Source: an uncultured Paracoccaceae bacterium
GTDB taxonomy: Bacteria; Pseudomonadota; Alphaproteobacteria; Rhodobacterales; Rhodobacteraceae
NCBI GenBank assembly: GCA_947493145.1
Contig: CANLPZ010000001.1
Span: 744,001 to 808,000, forward strand
DNA: 64,000 bases
Direction of reading: 5' to 3'
Shown: in pieces, positions 44,537 through 53,050 of the stretch
How the letters are laid out: every line of letters begins with the position of its first letter
Position numbering within the stretch: the stretch's first letter is position 1
The notes under the pieces: generated by a model
Told to the model about the DNA's origin: nothing
Seen by the model: only the letters and a program-made list of their open reading frames with translations
Databases searched by the model: none
Made by a program: the position numbers and the translations under genes

Positions 44537-46450
44537 TTATTTAATTTTTCCCGCGGCTTTTAACGCGGCCTGTTTTTCTGTGTCAGCCCACCAGAAATCC
44601 AAGTTGCCCAATGCATAAGGAGGCAACGTTTCCGGATGGCCGAACATGTCGAATGTCGCAACCCAATGTCTGCCAAGATACCAACCGGGGATAACGAAAC
44701 GTTCCGCACGCATCACACGATCAATCGCACGCACAGCGGAATGCATTTCGTCTTGGGTTTCAGCGTTCACAGCGATTTCGATCAGTTTGTCAACGGCTTC
44801 TGAACCATATCCAGCGGGGTTAAACACCGAAATTTCTGCGCGGTCTGATCCGTATCGTTGACCCAGACCTTGACCTTCGACGAGCCCATTTGAATAGCCA
44901 CTGTAAATCATATCGTAATCGAATTCACGACGGCGATTGGTGAATTGAGCAGAGTCCACTCTGTTATAGCTTGCATCAACTCCCAGTGATTTTAGATTTT
45001 CAATATAAGGGTTCAAGATGCGGTCAAACGTTGGAACGCCCGACAGAAGTTCGATTTCCAAAGTTTTCCCGTCTTTTCGTCGCAGACCATCGTCACCAAC
45101 AACCCAACCTGCCTCATCAAGTAACGCAGATGCTTTGCGCGCGTTCCGGCGGTCAAACAGACGTTCCCCACTTTCATGTGGCAGGGTCACCGGTTCGGTC
45201 AAAATAGACGGGTCGATTAGATCAGCGACTTGTTGAAGATATTCCAACTCCAGACCTTCGGCGACGCCTGTTGCAGCAAGTGCACTGTTTTGCCAAAAGC
45301 TTTCACGTTGTTGGAACAACCCATATTGCAGCGTTTCGTTGGTCCATGTGAAGTTATACATCAGACCCAAAGCTTCGCGCACCTTCGGATCCTGCCATTT
45401 GTCACGACGCAGGTTGAAAACAAACCCCGTCGCGCCAGGTAGTGATCCGTCTTCCAAGGTCTCAAGCTTTACGTCACCATTCTTAACGCCAGGAAAATCA
45501 TATTGTGTCGCCCATTGCAGCGAGCTGTTTTCGCGACGGTAAGTATATTCACCCGCTTTAAAGGCTTCGAATGCCGCATTTGAATCGGCAAAATATTCGA
45601 CGCGAATGGTGTCGAAATTGTAATGACCTTTCGCCATCCAATGATCCGCGCCCCAATAGTTTGGATTTTTCTTGTAAACGATATTTTGGTTCACTTCATA
45701 GCTGTCGACGACATACGGACCGCTCCCTAAAATTGGGATGAGCCACGATTCATCCAATCGCAATTCGTTATCTTCGAACCACTTCTTCGACAGCAACGGT
45801 GTCGCGCCAACTTGGTAAATCAAATTGTTTTTGGGAACATCTTCGCCAAAGGTGAATTTGACGGTGTAGTCATCCAAAGCCTCGACCAAAGGAATTTTTT
45901 CACTCACAGACTTGGCGTAAGATTCGAGACCCTGCTCAAGAAAAATGTAGTGCGAAAATACGATGTCTTCGGCCGTTGCTGGCGTCCCGTCGGAAAAAGT
46001 GATGTCCTTGCGCAAATTGACAATCACCCAATCCTCTGTTTTTGGGTATTCAATCGTCTCACATAAAAAGCAATACGTTGACACAGCATCGTCGGCTGTG
46101 GACGCCATTAGCGATTCAACACCAGCCGACGCCAACGAACCTGCGCGCCCTTTTCGTGAATAGGGGTTGAAACTGTCAAATGTCCCTTGTGCCCATGTGG
46201 CGATCTCGCCCCCTTTTGGCGCATCAAGATTAACGTAATTCACATGTGTCGCATCTTTGTCGTACACAAATTCGTTGTAGGCACTGTACCCATGCGAAAC
46301 GATGATCTCTTCGTGGCTCTCTGCTTTTACCTGATTTGCGGCAAGAGCAGCCGTCGCCAATAAAACCATCCCCCCCGAAACAACACGCCATTGGGGCGAT
46401 TTCGTTTTGACACATGTCGCTTCGGAAACTTTGTTTGAACGGTTTTGCAT
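44537..46450 (-). CDS. yejA: Peptide ABC transporter substrate-binding protein (YejA type)
   Basis: A 637-residue family 5 extracellular solute-binding protein with a long signal peptide (hydrophobic core VVSGGMVLLATAALAANQ, cleavage near VKA). The mature N-terminus HGYSAYNEFVYDKDATHVNYVN and LDAPKGGEIATWAQGTFDSFNPY are typical of YejA. It captures oligopeptides in the periplasm for YejBEF. The start at 46450 (MQNRSNK) has GGGAG upstream; the open frame to 46519 lacks one. Confidence 0.92.
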   Translation of the reverse strand: MQNRSNKVSEATCVKTKSPQWRVVSGGMVLLATAALAANQVKAESHEEIIVSHGYSAYNEFVYDKDATHVNYVNLDAPKGGEIATWAQGTFDSFNPYSRKGRAGSLASAGVESLMASTADDAVSTYCFLCETIEYPKTEDWVIVNLRKDITFSDGTPATAEDIVFSHYIFLEQGLESYAKSVSEKIPLVEALDDYTVKFTFGEDVPKNNLIYQVGATPLLSKKWFEDNELRLDESWLIPILGSGPYVVDSYEVNQNIVYKKNPNYWGADHWMAKGHYNFDTIRVEYFADSNAAFEAFKAGEYTYRRENSSLQWATQYDFPGVKNGDVKLETLEDGSLPGATGFVFNLRRDKWQDPKVREALGLMYNFTWTNETLQYGLFQQRESFWQNSALAATGVAEGLELEYLQQVADLIDPSILTEPVTLPHESGERLFDRRNARKASALLDEAGWVVGDDGLRRKDGKTLEIELLSGVPTFDRILNPYIENLKSLGVDASYNRVDSAQFTNRRREFDYDMIYSGYSNGLVEGQGLGQRYGSDRAEISVFNPAGYGSEAVDKLIEIAVNAETQDEMHSAVRAIDRVMRAERFVIPGWYLGRHWVATFDMFGHPETLPPYALGNLDFWWADTEKQAALKAAGKIK

Positions 46451-46576
46451 AGATATCTCCCATCTGCGCGGGGTGCGCACTGTCTTAATATCTAAGCTAC
46501 TTTCCAAGATGTCGAACATTCAAGTTGAGAATGCGTGAAAACGTCGTGAACACACATAGTTTTGTATCTTGAATAC

Positions 46577-46607
46577 AAAAAGGCCGCCCAAAATTTGAGC
46601 GGCCTTT
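46577..46607 (-). terminator. Terminator after the membrane cytochrome c gene
   Basis: AAAGGCCGC/GCGGCCTTT (46579-46587 with 46599-46607) forms a 9-bp stem 22 bases past the cytochrome stop. On the minus strand it is followed by a T-run (complement of the A-tract 46577-46580). Confidence 0.8.
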
Positions 46608-46628
46608 CAAAACGTTATCCGATTCGGC

Positions 46629-47168
46629 TTATCCGCCAATCGTTTGAAGGTATGCGATCAAGTTTGCGCGATCTGTTGGTTTCTTGAGACCCGCAAAACC
46701 CATTTTCGTGCCTGGAGCGAATTTTTTCGGGTTTTCGATGAACCCGTCCAATGCCTGTGCATCCCACGTTTGTGCAACGGCGACCAATGCGCCAGAGTAT
46801 CCGTACCCATCCACGGATCCAACAGCACGATCAACAAGGTTGTACAAATGTGGGCCGGTGCCATTCGCGCCATCTTCCAATTTGTGACACGCTTTACATT
46901 TGCCGAAAACTTTCTCGCCTTTTGCAACATCTGCAACGGCCAAAAGCTCTTCTAGGCTTGGGCCTTCTTCAACCTCAGCTGTTGCTGTTCCAGCTTCTGG
47001 TACGTCAATTGCATAGGCTTGTTTTGGCCCGTGATCATCACCGTGATCGCCGTGGTGATCATCACCAACGTGGTAAACCTCTTCTGCGAGCCATCCGCCC
47101 AGCAGGAAAATCAACAAAGCACCGCACAAAGCGCCGGTGATTTTAGTAAGTGTCATCGTGTCGAACAT
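46629..47168 (-). CDS. Membrane-anchored cytochrome c (c552/cy type)
   Basis: A 179-residue class I cytochrome c. An uncleaved N-terminal anchor (ITGALCGALLIFLLGGWLAE) is followed by a His/Asp/Gly-rich linker near residues 32-48 and an acidic stretch. The heme domain has CKACH, and the axial Met lies in GTKMGFAGLKK. It resembles CycM/cytochrome cy proteins, which carry electrons from the bc1 complex to terminal oxidases along the membrane. The start at 47168 (MFDTMTLTK) is the only one giving a clean anchor; earlier codons look random. It is divergent from pheA. Confidence 0.88.
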   Translation of the reverse strand: MFDTMTLTKITGALCGALLIFLLGGWLAEEVYHVGDDHHGDHGDDHGPKQAYAIDVPEAGTATAEVEEGPSLEELLAVADVAKGEKVFGKCKACHKLEDGANGTGPHLYNLVDRAVGSVDGYGYSGALVAVAQTWDAQALDGFIENPKKFAPGTKMGFAGLKKPTDRANLIAYLQTIGG

Positions 47169-47285
47169 GTCGCGTTCCGTTTGGCTTCTTTTGCTGAGGC
47201 CTTGTAAGCGCTTCCCATAGCAAGTTGCAAGGTGTAGGACCGCGACGAAACGCCCTTGTTGGGTAATTTTTGAAGGAAAAGCACA

Positions 47286-48122
47286 ATGACAGGTAAAATT
47301 GCCTTCCAAGGCGAGCTTGGTGCCTACTCTCACGAGGCCTGTCGTAAGGCTTATCCGGACTATGAACCCCTGCCCTGCCCTGTTTTTGCCGATGCAATGG
47401 ACGCTGTGCGCAGCGGCGACGCGGATCTGGCGATGATTGCGGTCGAAAACACAACATACGGGCGCGTTGCCGACGTTCACCGGCTGTTGCCATCAAGTGG
47501 TCTATTTACCATTGCCGAAGCGTTCGTGCGTGTTCGGATCAGTCTCTTGGGGATTCCCGGCGCAACGTTGGATCAGGTAAAACGCGTGCGATCAATGTCT
47601 GTTTTGTTAGGGCAATGCAGTGATTTTTTGCGCGAAAAGAACTTAAAAACATTGAACTGGTCAGACAACGCCGCCGCGGCGCGCGAAATTGCTTCCCTCA
47701 GCGACCCAACGGAGGCCGCACTTGCATCGTCATTGGCCGGCGAAATTTACGGCCTTGACGTATTGGCGGAAGGTATCGAAGACAACGACAGCAACACGAC
47801 CCGTTTTTTGGTCATGGCACGAGAACCGGATTTTTCACGACGTGGCGACGGGTCGATGTGCACGACCTTCGTGTTCCGCGTGCGTTCGATTCCCGCCGCG
47901 CTTTACAAAGCGTTGGGCGGATTCGCGACAAATGGTGTCAACATGACCAAGCTGGAAAGCTATATGTTAGACGGCAAATTCACTGCAACGCAATTTTATG
48001 CCGAAATCGACGGTCACCCCGAAGATGCCAATGTTAAACTGGCCATGGAAGAATTGGCATTCTTTGCAGATCACATCCAGATTTTGGGCGTTTACCCCCA
48101 AGACCCAGCACACAAGCGCTAA
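47286..48122 (+). CDS. pheA: Prephenate dehydratase
   Basis: A 278-residue single-function enzyme that converts prephenate to phenylpyruvate in phenylalanine synthesis. The catalytic domain has IAFQGELGAYSHEACR, VENTTYGRVADVHRLL and the NTTRFLVMAR motif with the active-site Thr. A C-terminal ACT domain (residues about 195-275, TTFVFRVRSIPAALYKAL and the ESYM variant of ESRP) provides feedback inhibition by phenylalanine. There is no chorismate mutase domain. AAGGA lies before ATG 47286. Confidence 0.94.
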   Translation: MTGKIAFQGELGAYSHEACRKAYPDYEPLPCPVFADAMDAVRSGDADLAMIAVENTTYGRVADVHRLLPSSGLFTIAEAFVRVRISLLGIPGATLDQVKRVRSMSVLLGQCSDFLREKNLKTLNWSDNAAAAREIASLSDPTEAALASSLAGEIYGLDVLAEGIEDNDSNTTRFLVMAREPDFSRRGDGSMCTTFVFRVRSIPAALYKALGGFATNGVNMTKLESYMLDGKFTATQFYAEIDGHPEDANVKLAMEELAFFADHIQILGVYPQDPAHKR

Positions 48123-48125
48123 AAC

Positions 48126-48596
48126 TTAGACGGTGCCTTTATTATAATCGTCTTCTGTGTCTTGTGCGAACAACGCGATGCGTTTGCGAAAACGTTCGTT
48201 CAATGATGTTTTTGCAAGCTTCAAAGACTGAACCAGCAAACGCGCCGACAGGTTTTGAGGTGAAAGATCAACCGTTACCGTTATACGCGTGCGGCTGCGC
48301 GACAGGGCAACCAAATCGATAACGGCCAGCGATTCCACCCCTCCCGACACACTAAACACAGTAAATCGGTTTGGGCTGTCGAAATCTTGGACGTTTGCGG
48401 CAACTGTTCTTGTCTTCCCACGAAACGGAAAACTGATCCGCCATGCAGCTCCAGCGCCGGCTTTCGACATCGCATCTTTGCGTTGCACGTCAGCACCGCG
48501 TCGCAAAGCTGACCGTTCAAACGCAGAAAAATCTGTTGCGCGCTCAAATACATACTCGATTGGCGCACCTACATCTTCACGCGTAGAAAATTTCAT
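48126..48596 (-). CDS. SRPBCC (START-like) family protein
   Basis: A 156-residue helix-grip protein with a polyketide-cyclase-like pattern: N-terminal REDVGAPIEYVFERATDFSAFE, then long antiparallel strands (WRISFPFRGKTRTVAANV, RFTVFSVSGGVESLAVI) and a C-terminal helix. Such folds bind hydrophobic ligands; no ligand can be named. The start at 48596 has TGAGG upstream. Its stop lies three bases from the convergent pheA stop. It follows nudC by 31 bases on the same strand and is probably co-transcribed. Confidence 0.75.
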   Translation of the reverse strand: MKFSTREDVGAPIEYVFERATDFSAFERSALRRGADVQRKDAMSKAGAGAAWRISFPFRGKTRTVAANVQDFDSPNRFTVFSVSGGVESLAVIDLVALSRSRTRITVTVDLSPQNLSARLLVQSLKLAKTSLNERFRKRIALFAQDTEDDYNKGTV

Positions 48597-48627
48597 GTCT
48601 GACCTCAGTTTTTTAATCGTTTTGCCG

Positions 48628-49590
48628 TTATTCGAGCGTATCCGCAAGCCAGTTTTCGATTAGAAAATGCGCAATCGACCCTTTGCGTGCCGCCCAAATA
48701 GATGGGTTTTCGCCTGCGTGGACTGCCATCATCTCTTCGCGACTCATCCAGCGTGCATCCTCCAACTCATTCGGATCTAAAGTGATTTCCGTCGTCGTCG
48801 CGTGCCCGTAACACCCAAACATCAATGAATTTGGAAACGGCCATGGCTGACTTGCAAGGTACCCGACTTCGGCAACTTCAATATTCGTTTCTTCCTTAAC
48901 TTCGCGCCGCACGGCCGCTTCCAACGTTTCCCCAGGTTCGACAAAACCTGCCAAAAGCGAATACATTCCCTCCGGCCAAAAATCTGATCGCCCGATCAAC
49001 ACGTTATTGCCATGCGTGATCAACATAATGACAACAGGATCGGTCCGTGGGAAATGCTGAGCGTCACATGATGGGCAGCTCCGCTGCCATCCCGCCATGG
49101 ACATCACACTCGGCTGCCCACACTTCGAACAAAATTTATGGGATTTATGCCATTCAAATAATGCACGCGCAGTAACCGCCAATTCGGCGTCCTGCCGTGA
49201 CAATCGTGTCATCACTTGGCGTAGCTCGACAAATACATGGCTTTGGTCGGCTTTTGGATGTTGTTGTTCCGACGTGTCGAGGAAGGTGTTTGATACCTTA
49301 TCGTCCAGAACTGTCGGTTCCCAACTAGAAATATCGACCGCAAACAGTGGCGCCATATCTCGACCTAAATAAATCGGTCCTTCGACCGCTTCGCGAACAA
49401 CGGCATGCTTCGACGACAGGCGCGCTAATTCAGATGTGTCTGAGTGAAGCAACAGTTTCCCACGCCAAAGAACGATCACTTGCGCCTGATCGGACGCAAA
49501 CAAATTTTCAATTGCGACGGTGTCAGATCGCAACAGCGCATCGCGATCCAAACCGGACCCTCCAAAGGTCACTGTTTCAGCATGTTTCAT
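48628..49590 (-). CDS. nudC: NAD+ diphosphatase / NAD-decapping Nudix enzyme (NudC type)
   Basis: A 320-residue Nudix hydrolase that splits NADH to NMNH and AMP and can remove NAD caps from RNA. The zinc site is formed by CSKCG and CPSC (near residues 153-176). The Nudix box GFVEPGETLEAAVRREVKEE lies near residues 215-235 and is followed by the NudC-specific SQPWPFPNSLM. Family length and domain order are normal. It is divergent from the CpdB-like gene. Confidence 0.94.
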   Translation of the reverse strand: MKHAETVTFGGSGLDRDALLRSDTVAIENLFASDQAQVIVLWRGKLLLHSDTSELARLSSKHAVVREAVEGPIYLGRDMAPLFAVDISSWEPTVLDDKVSNTFLDTSEQQHPKADQSHVFVELRQVMTRLSRQDAELAVTARALFEWHKSHKFCSKCGQPSVMSMAGWQRSCPSCDAQHFPRTDPVVIMLITHGNNVLIGRSDFWPEGMYSLLAGFVEPGETLEAAVRREVKEETNIEVAEVGYLASQPWPFPNSLMFGCYGHATTTEITLDPNELEDARWMSREEMMAVHAGENPSIWAARKGSIAHFLIENWLADTLE

Positions 49591-49686
49591 ATCGGTGCCT
49601 TTAATCTAATCACGACCAATTTTTCGTGGACAATCTATTCGCGCAATGCCAATTATCAATCAACCTATAAGGGAAATATCGACCCT

Positions 49687-51489
49687 ATGGATTACAAACT
49701 ACGTATCGCAGCGACTACAGATCTGCACGGAAAAATGCGCTCGTTTGACTATTTTTCAAACAAACCAACGGTTCAAACAGGATTTGACCGCTTGGCGACC
49801 TTAATTGCCCAATCGCGCGCCGAATGCCGCAACCACATTTTGATCGACAACGGAGACATTTGGCAAGGCGATCCATTTGTTGACGATGCAAAAGGGCGTG
49901 AGCTTATGTGCGACGCGTTCGATGCGCTAAAGTACGATGCCCTAAATCTTGGAAACCACGACTTCAATCACGGGATCGCCGAACTAAACCGCCTGATCGC
50001 ACGACTGGAAACCCCCGTCCTAAATGCCAACGTTAAGCCATTGAAAAAGGTTATTCGAACGGTTCCCTACATTCTTAAAAAAAGCGAATTCGCTGATGGC
50101 CAAGGCCTGCTGGTCGGGATCCTTGGCGTTTGTCCCGAACACATCATGTCGTGGGATCATCAGAACCTGTACGGCAATGTGACATGCAGCCCAATGTTGC
50201 CGACAATCGAAACCACCGCCGCAACGCTTAGACAACATGGTGCCGATATCATCGTGGGGGCCGTGCATTCAGGTCAATCCGACGCACTATTCGACTTAGA
50301 AAGCGAAAACATTGGCAACCGACTTGGGGCAAGTGGCGTCGATGCGATTATTTTGGGCCATCAACATGATGTATTGGCCGACCACCTTAGAAACCAAATG
50401 AAAGGACCAGAAATTCCGCGTGTTATGGCGGGTTACGGTGGCAGTCACTTGGGGATTATCGATTTGACCTTATCGCGCCAGACGTCCGGTTGGCACATAG
50501 TCAACAGCCGTGTCGAAACACGCGCTACTTTCGATTTCAATGGCCATAAGAAACCAACCTCATGTGTTGTTCCCTCGCCATGGATCCTTAAAAAATCGCA
50601 GGACCACCACATTAAAACACGTCGAAAACTCGCTGAAAGCGTCGGGATATCAAACTTTGATCTAAATAGCTATTTTTCACTGGTCGCGCCGACCACACTT
50701 GGAAAAGTCACCGCAGCAGCAATGTTAAAAACCATAAAGACCACGACACTTCCGACGGAATTGCGAAACCTTCCCGTATTGGGGGCAACGAATGTGTCAC
50801 GGAATGGTGGTTTGGATGGGCCTAAAAATTTTACTGCAATTTCAAAGGGCCCGCTAACAGTCGGGCAAATGCTGTCTGCCTTCGCACACGAAGATAAGTT
50901 TGTATTGCTAAAAACGACTGGTGCCCAGCTTACCAACTGGCTGGAAAAATCGGCCTGCGTCTTCAATCAAATACAACCGTTTGCACGAGACGCAACTTTG
51001 CTTGACCCGACTTGGGTCGCCCAAGACTTCGACGTATTTTACGGCGCAACATACGAAATTGATCTTTCAAAACCAAAACGGTTCGATCGGTCCGGAGTCC
51101 TGAAAAATGCTGCGGGACGACGTATTCGCGACCTGAAAATCGGCGGTATTGAAGTCGCGCAGACAGATCAGGTTCTTGTGGTTGTGAACGCATTTCGCGG
51201 ATTTGGTGGTGGCAATTGTGATGGAACCGGCCCCGATCACGTTGCATGGCAATCCGACAAAACGGTCAAAGAAGTCTTTCAAAACTATTTAATAGAACAA
51301 ACCGACGAACCGGATTTCGAAACTCCATTTCGGTTTCGCGAAATGCACGGAACGACAGCGATATTTAAATCGGGAACTTCGGGCCGCAACAAAAGGCCAA
51401 GCAACGCCATTGAATACCTTGGGCCGACACGTGATATGTTCGGTCTTTACCGTCTTCATCTGTCTGGCGACTCACTTGCAAAGCCTTGA
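49687..51489 (+). CDS. 5'-nucleotidase/2',3'-cyclic phosphodiesterase-like metallophosphoesterase, no signal peptide
   Basis: A 600-residue CpdB/UshA-like enzyme. The two-metal phosphoesterase motifs are ATTDLHGKM, DNGDIWQGDP, LGNHDFNHG, GAVHSGQSD and ILGHQHD. The C-terminal 5'-nucleotidase domain (after about residue 340) contains the ring-stacking-like region QVLVVVNAFRGFGGG. Homologs such as CpdB are periplasmic, but this chain starts directly at MDYKLRIAATTDLHG, and the open frame upstream to 49444 gives no signal sequence either. It therefore appears cytoplasmic. AGGGAA lies 12 bases before the ATG. The SRP RNA promoter overlaps its last codons. Confidence 0.85.
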   Translation: MDYKLRIAATTDLHGKMRSFDYFSNKPTVQTGFDRLATLIAQSRAECRNHILIDNGDIWQGDPFVDDAKGRELMCDAFDALKYDALNLGNHDFNHGIAELNRLIARLETPVLNANVKPLKKVIRTVPYILKKSEFADGQGLLVGILGVCPEHIMSWDHQNLYGNVTCSPMLPTIETTAATLRQHGADIIVGAVHSGQSDALFDLESENIGNRLGASGVDAIILGHQHDVLADHLRNQMKGPEIPRVMAGYGGSHLGIIDLTLSRQTSGWHIVNSRVETRATFDFNGHKKPTSCVVPSPWILKKSQDHHIKTRRKLAESVGISNFDLNSYFSLVAPTTLGKVTAAAMLKTIKTTTLPTELRNLPVLGATNVSRNGGLDGPKNFTAISKGPLTVGQMLSAFAHEDKFVLLKTTGAQLTNWLEKSACVFNQIQPFARDATLLDPTWVAQDFDVFYGATYEIDLSKPKRFDRSGVLKNAAGRRIRDLKIGGIEVAQTDQVLVVVNAFRGFGGGNCDGTGPDHVAWQSDKTVKEVFQNYLIEQTDEPDFETPFRFREMHGTTAIFKSGTSGRNKRPSNAIEYLGPTRDMFGLYRLHLSGDSLAKP

Positions 51490-51504
51490 AACTACGCCTA
51501 TGTA
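51476..51504 (+). promoter_or_regulatory. Predicted promoter of the SRP RNA gene
   Basis: TTGCAA (51476-51481) and TATGTA (51499-51504) are separated by 17 bases. They sit over the last codons of the CpdB-like gene, with the RNA 5' end about seven bases downstream of the -10. This is a good sigma-70-type match. Confidence 0.6.
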
Positions 51505-51507
51505 ACC

Positions 51508-51606
51508 GATGAGAGGTTGGCGCGGGCGAGCGCCTCGCCAACCTGGTCAGGTCCGGAAGGAAGCAGCCACAACGAGCCCCGTTCGGGTCGTGTTCAACCT
51601 CTCACC
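51508..51606 (+). ncRNA. ffs: Signal recognition particle RNA (4.5S, small bacterial type)
   Basis: The conserved SRP core GGTCAGGTCCGGAAGGAAGC lies at 51545-51564 and is flanked by long complementary arms, GAGAGGTTG (51511-51519) and CAACCTCTC (51595-51603). This is the about 95-100-base hairpin that binds Ffh and targets membrane proteins to the translocon. Exact ends are estimated from the outer stem. The last bases overlap the 3' end of the minus-strand phosphatase gene. Confidence 0.95.
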
Positions 51607-52112
51607 TCATCCCAATTCAATCGATCGTGCGTTGCCCATGCCAATTGCTCAGCTGTTTCAATGGCACAGGGGCGAATGGTGCGAAGCTGCGCCAACGCGA
51701 ATGCCGGATCGCGCCCTGCATCCACCAGTGTGCGTAACACCCCCATGCCGCTGCGACCGCAACCGCCGTAACAATGAAACAGAACCCGTCCTTGGGATTG
51801 AACAACCGGATCAACTTGCATCTGCACGTCCAACCATCGCGGGTCATTCGGCGCACCCGCTGCGAAATCGTCAATCGGCATATGGACAAAACACGTCTTT
51901 ATTTCGCCGAGATGTTTGGCAAATACTTGGAAATGCCCTTCGTCGAATTCCGATGCTTGTACGAACGACACAACAACATCTGGCGACCACTGGCTGATTA
52001 CATCGCAATCATCTTCCATGTTGCCAAATCGACCTGGCAGACGACATAGCCCTAAAACCGCGCCGTTGAGTTCAATGTCAAAAATTCTCAGTGTGTTATC
52101 AACAGTTGTCAT
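51594..52112 (-). CDS. Small protein-tyrosine-phosphatase-like protein
   Basis: A 172-residue cysteine phosphatase with the P-loop HCYGGCGRSG (the HCX5R signature) and an upstream Asp segment (MPIDDFAAGAP) that may supply the general acid. It resembles dual-specificity phosphatase-like proteins of alphaproteobacteria; the substrate is unknown. The start at 52112 (MTTVDNTLRIF) overlaps the stop of the alpha/beta hydrolase gene (ATGA), so the two are coupled. Its stop codon lies inside the SRP RNA terminal stem. Confidence 0.82.
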   Translation of the reverse strand: MTTVDNTLRIFDIELNGAVLGLCRLPGRFGNMEDDCDVISQWSPDVVVSFVQASEFDEGHFQVFAKHLGEIKTCFVHMPIDDFAAGAPNDPRWLDVQMQVDPVVQSQGRVLFHCYGGCGRSGMGVLRTLVDAGRDPAFALAQLRTIRPCAIETAEQLAWATHDRLNWDEVRG

Positions 52113-52975
52113 TCGATGATTTTCGACCACAATGCCTTGTTCTTTTTTCGAAAGACTTCGATGTGCCCCACTTTGCCTAAATCGAAATCCGACGGCTTTA
52201 AAACCAACTGTTTTTTGATAGCGCGTGGATAGAATTGCATCAATCGCCAAACAGCCGAGCTGGGCACCAAATCATCATCTGACAATGAAACAAATTTTGC
52301 GGGGCATTTAAGAGCACCAAAATCAGGATACGGCAACGAGCGCCCCAAATCGGCATTAAAAAAACCTCGTGTCGTACACCAGCGACGCCATTCCTTATAT
52401 ACGCCCAACGGTATGTTTGGCCCCAATCCCAGCGATTGACCAGGCATGTAGCCAAGGATGTTCGACAACATCAAAAGCGGTCGTGACCAAAAAATCCGCG
52501 CGACGAATTGATATGGGAACGGATGTTCACTGACATGGATCGGCCCAGAATTCACGGCAATAAAACGCGAAACATCATCAAGGCCAGATTGAAAGGGTAA
52601 CATAAACCCACCAAGCGAATGCCCAATGACCCAAAGTGGAACGTTCGGGAAAATCTCGCGTGTCAGGTCACGCGCCGCTTGTTGGTCATAGATCCCCCAA
52701 CGCGACATCGTTGCCTTTGAAAATTTCACATGATGGCGGGCCGAGGCGCCAAAATCGTGATAGTCATAAGTGACGCACGCAATCTGGTTATTCGTCACCA
52801 ACCACTGCGCAAACTTGCGGTAATAGGTTTGCGGCACGCCTGTGGCAGGATTGATAACCACGACAGCTTTCGGTGATTTAAGGGGGCGAAAGATCGTCAG
52901 GCCAATAGGTTTATCCCCCGATGGAATTTCAACCTCGTTCGTGACCACATGTGGGAATTCTGGCATCGCGTTCAT
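52109..52975 (-). CDS. Alpha/beta hydrolase (serine hydrolase)
   Basis: A 288-residue serine hydrolase with nucleophile elbow GHSLGG near residue 118. A likely acid is in SLSDDDLVP (near residue 232) and the catalytic His in KVGHIEVFRKKN near the end. PATGVPQTYYRKFAQWL resembles the predicted-esterase group often placed beside TetR regulators. It is divergent from the TetR gene and lies next to two palindromic operators, so it is probably repressed by that regulator. The substrate is unknown. Confidence 0.83.
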   Translation of the reverse strand: MNAMPEFPHVVTNEVEIPSGDKPIGLTIFRPLKSPKAVVVINPATGVPQTYYRKFAQWLVTNNQIACVTYDYHDFGASARHHVKFSKATMSRWGIYDQQAARDLTREIFPNVPLWVIGHSLGGFMLPFQSGLDDVSRFIAVNSGPIHVSEHPFPYQFVARIFWSRPLLMLSNILGYMPGQSLGLGPNIPLGVYKEWRRWCTTRGFFNADLGRSLPYPDFGALKCPAKFVSLSDDDLVPSSAVWRLMQFYPRAIKKQLVLKPSDFDLGKVGHIEVFRKKNKALWSKIIE

Positions 52976-52988
52976 ATCATCCTCGCTC

Positions 52989-53030
52989 TAGACCATTCGG
53001 TCTATTCATACACCTAGACCAATCGGTCCA
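52989..53030. promoter_or_regulatory. Two palindromic TetR/NemR-like operators
   Basis: TAGACCATTCGGTCTA (52989-53004) is a 16-base site with perfect 6-bp arms. TAGACCAATCGGTCCA (53015-53030) repeats it with one arm mismatch, 26 bases on. Both match the TAGACC-N4-GGTCTA box known for NemR and lie between the divergent hydrolase and TetR genes. Confidence 0.82.
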
Positions 53031-53050
53031 ATTGTGTCAAAAGAAAAATC

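Noticed and set aside
49444..49686. N-terminal extension of the CpdB-like protein back to 49444 as a signal region
   Set aside because: The extension overlaps nudC on the other strand, is not hydrophobic enough for a signal peptide and lacks family similarity.
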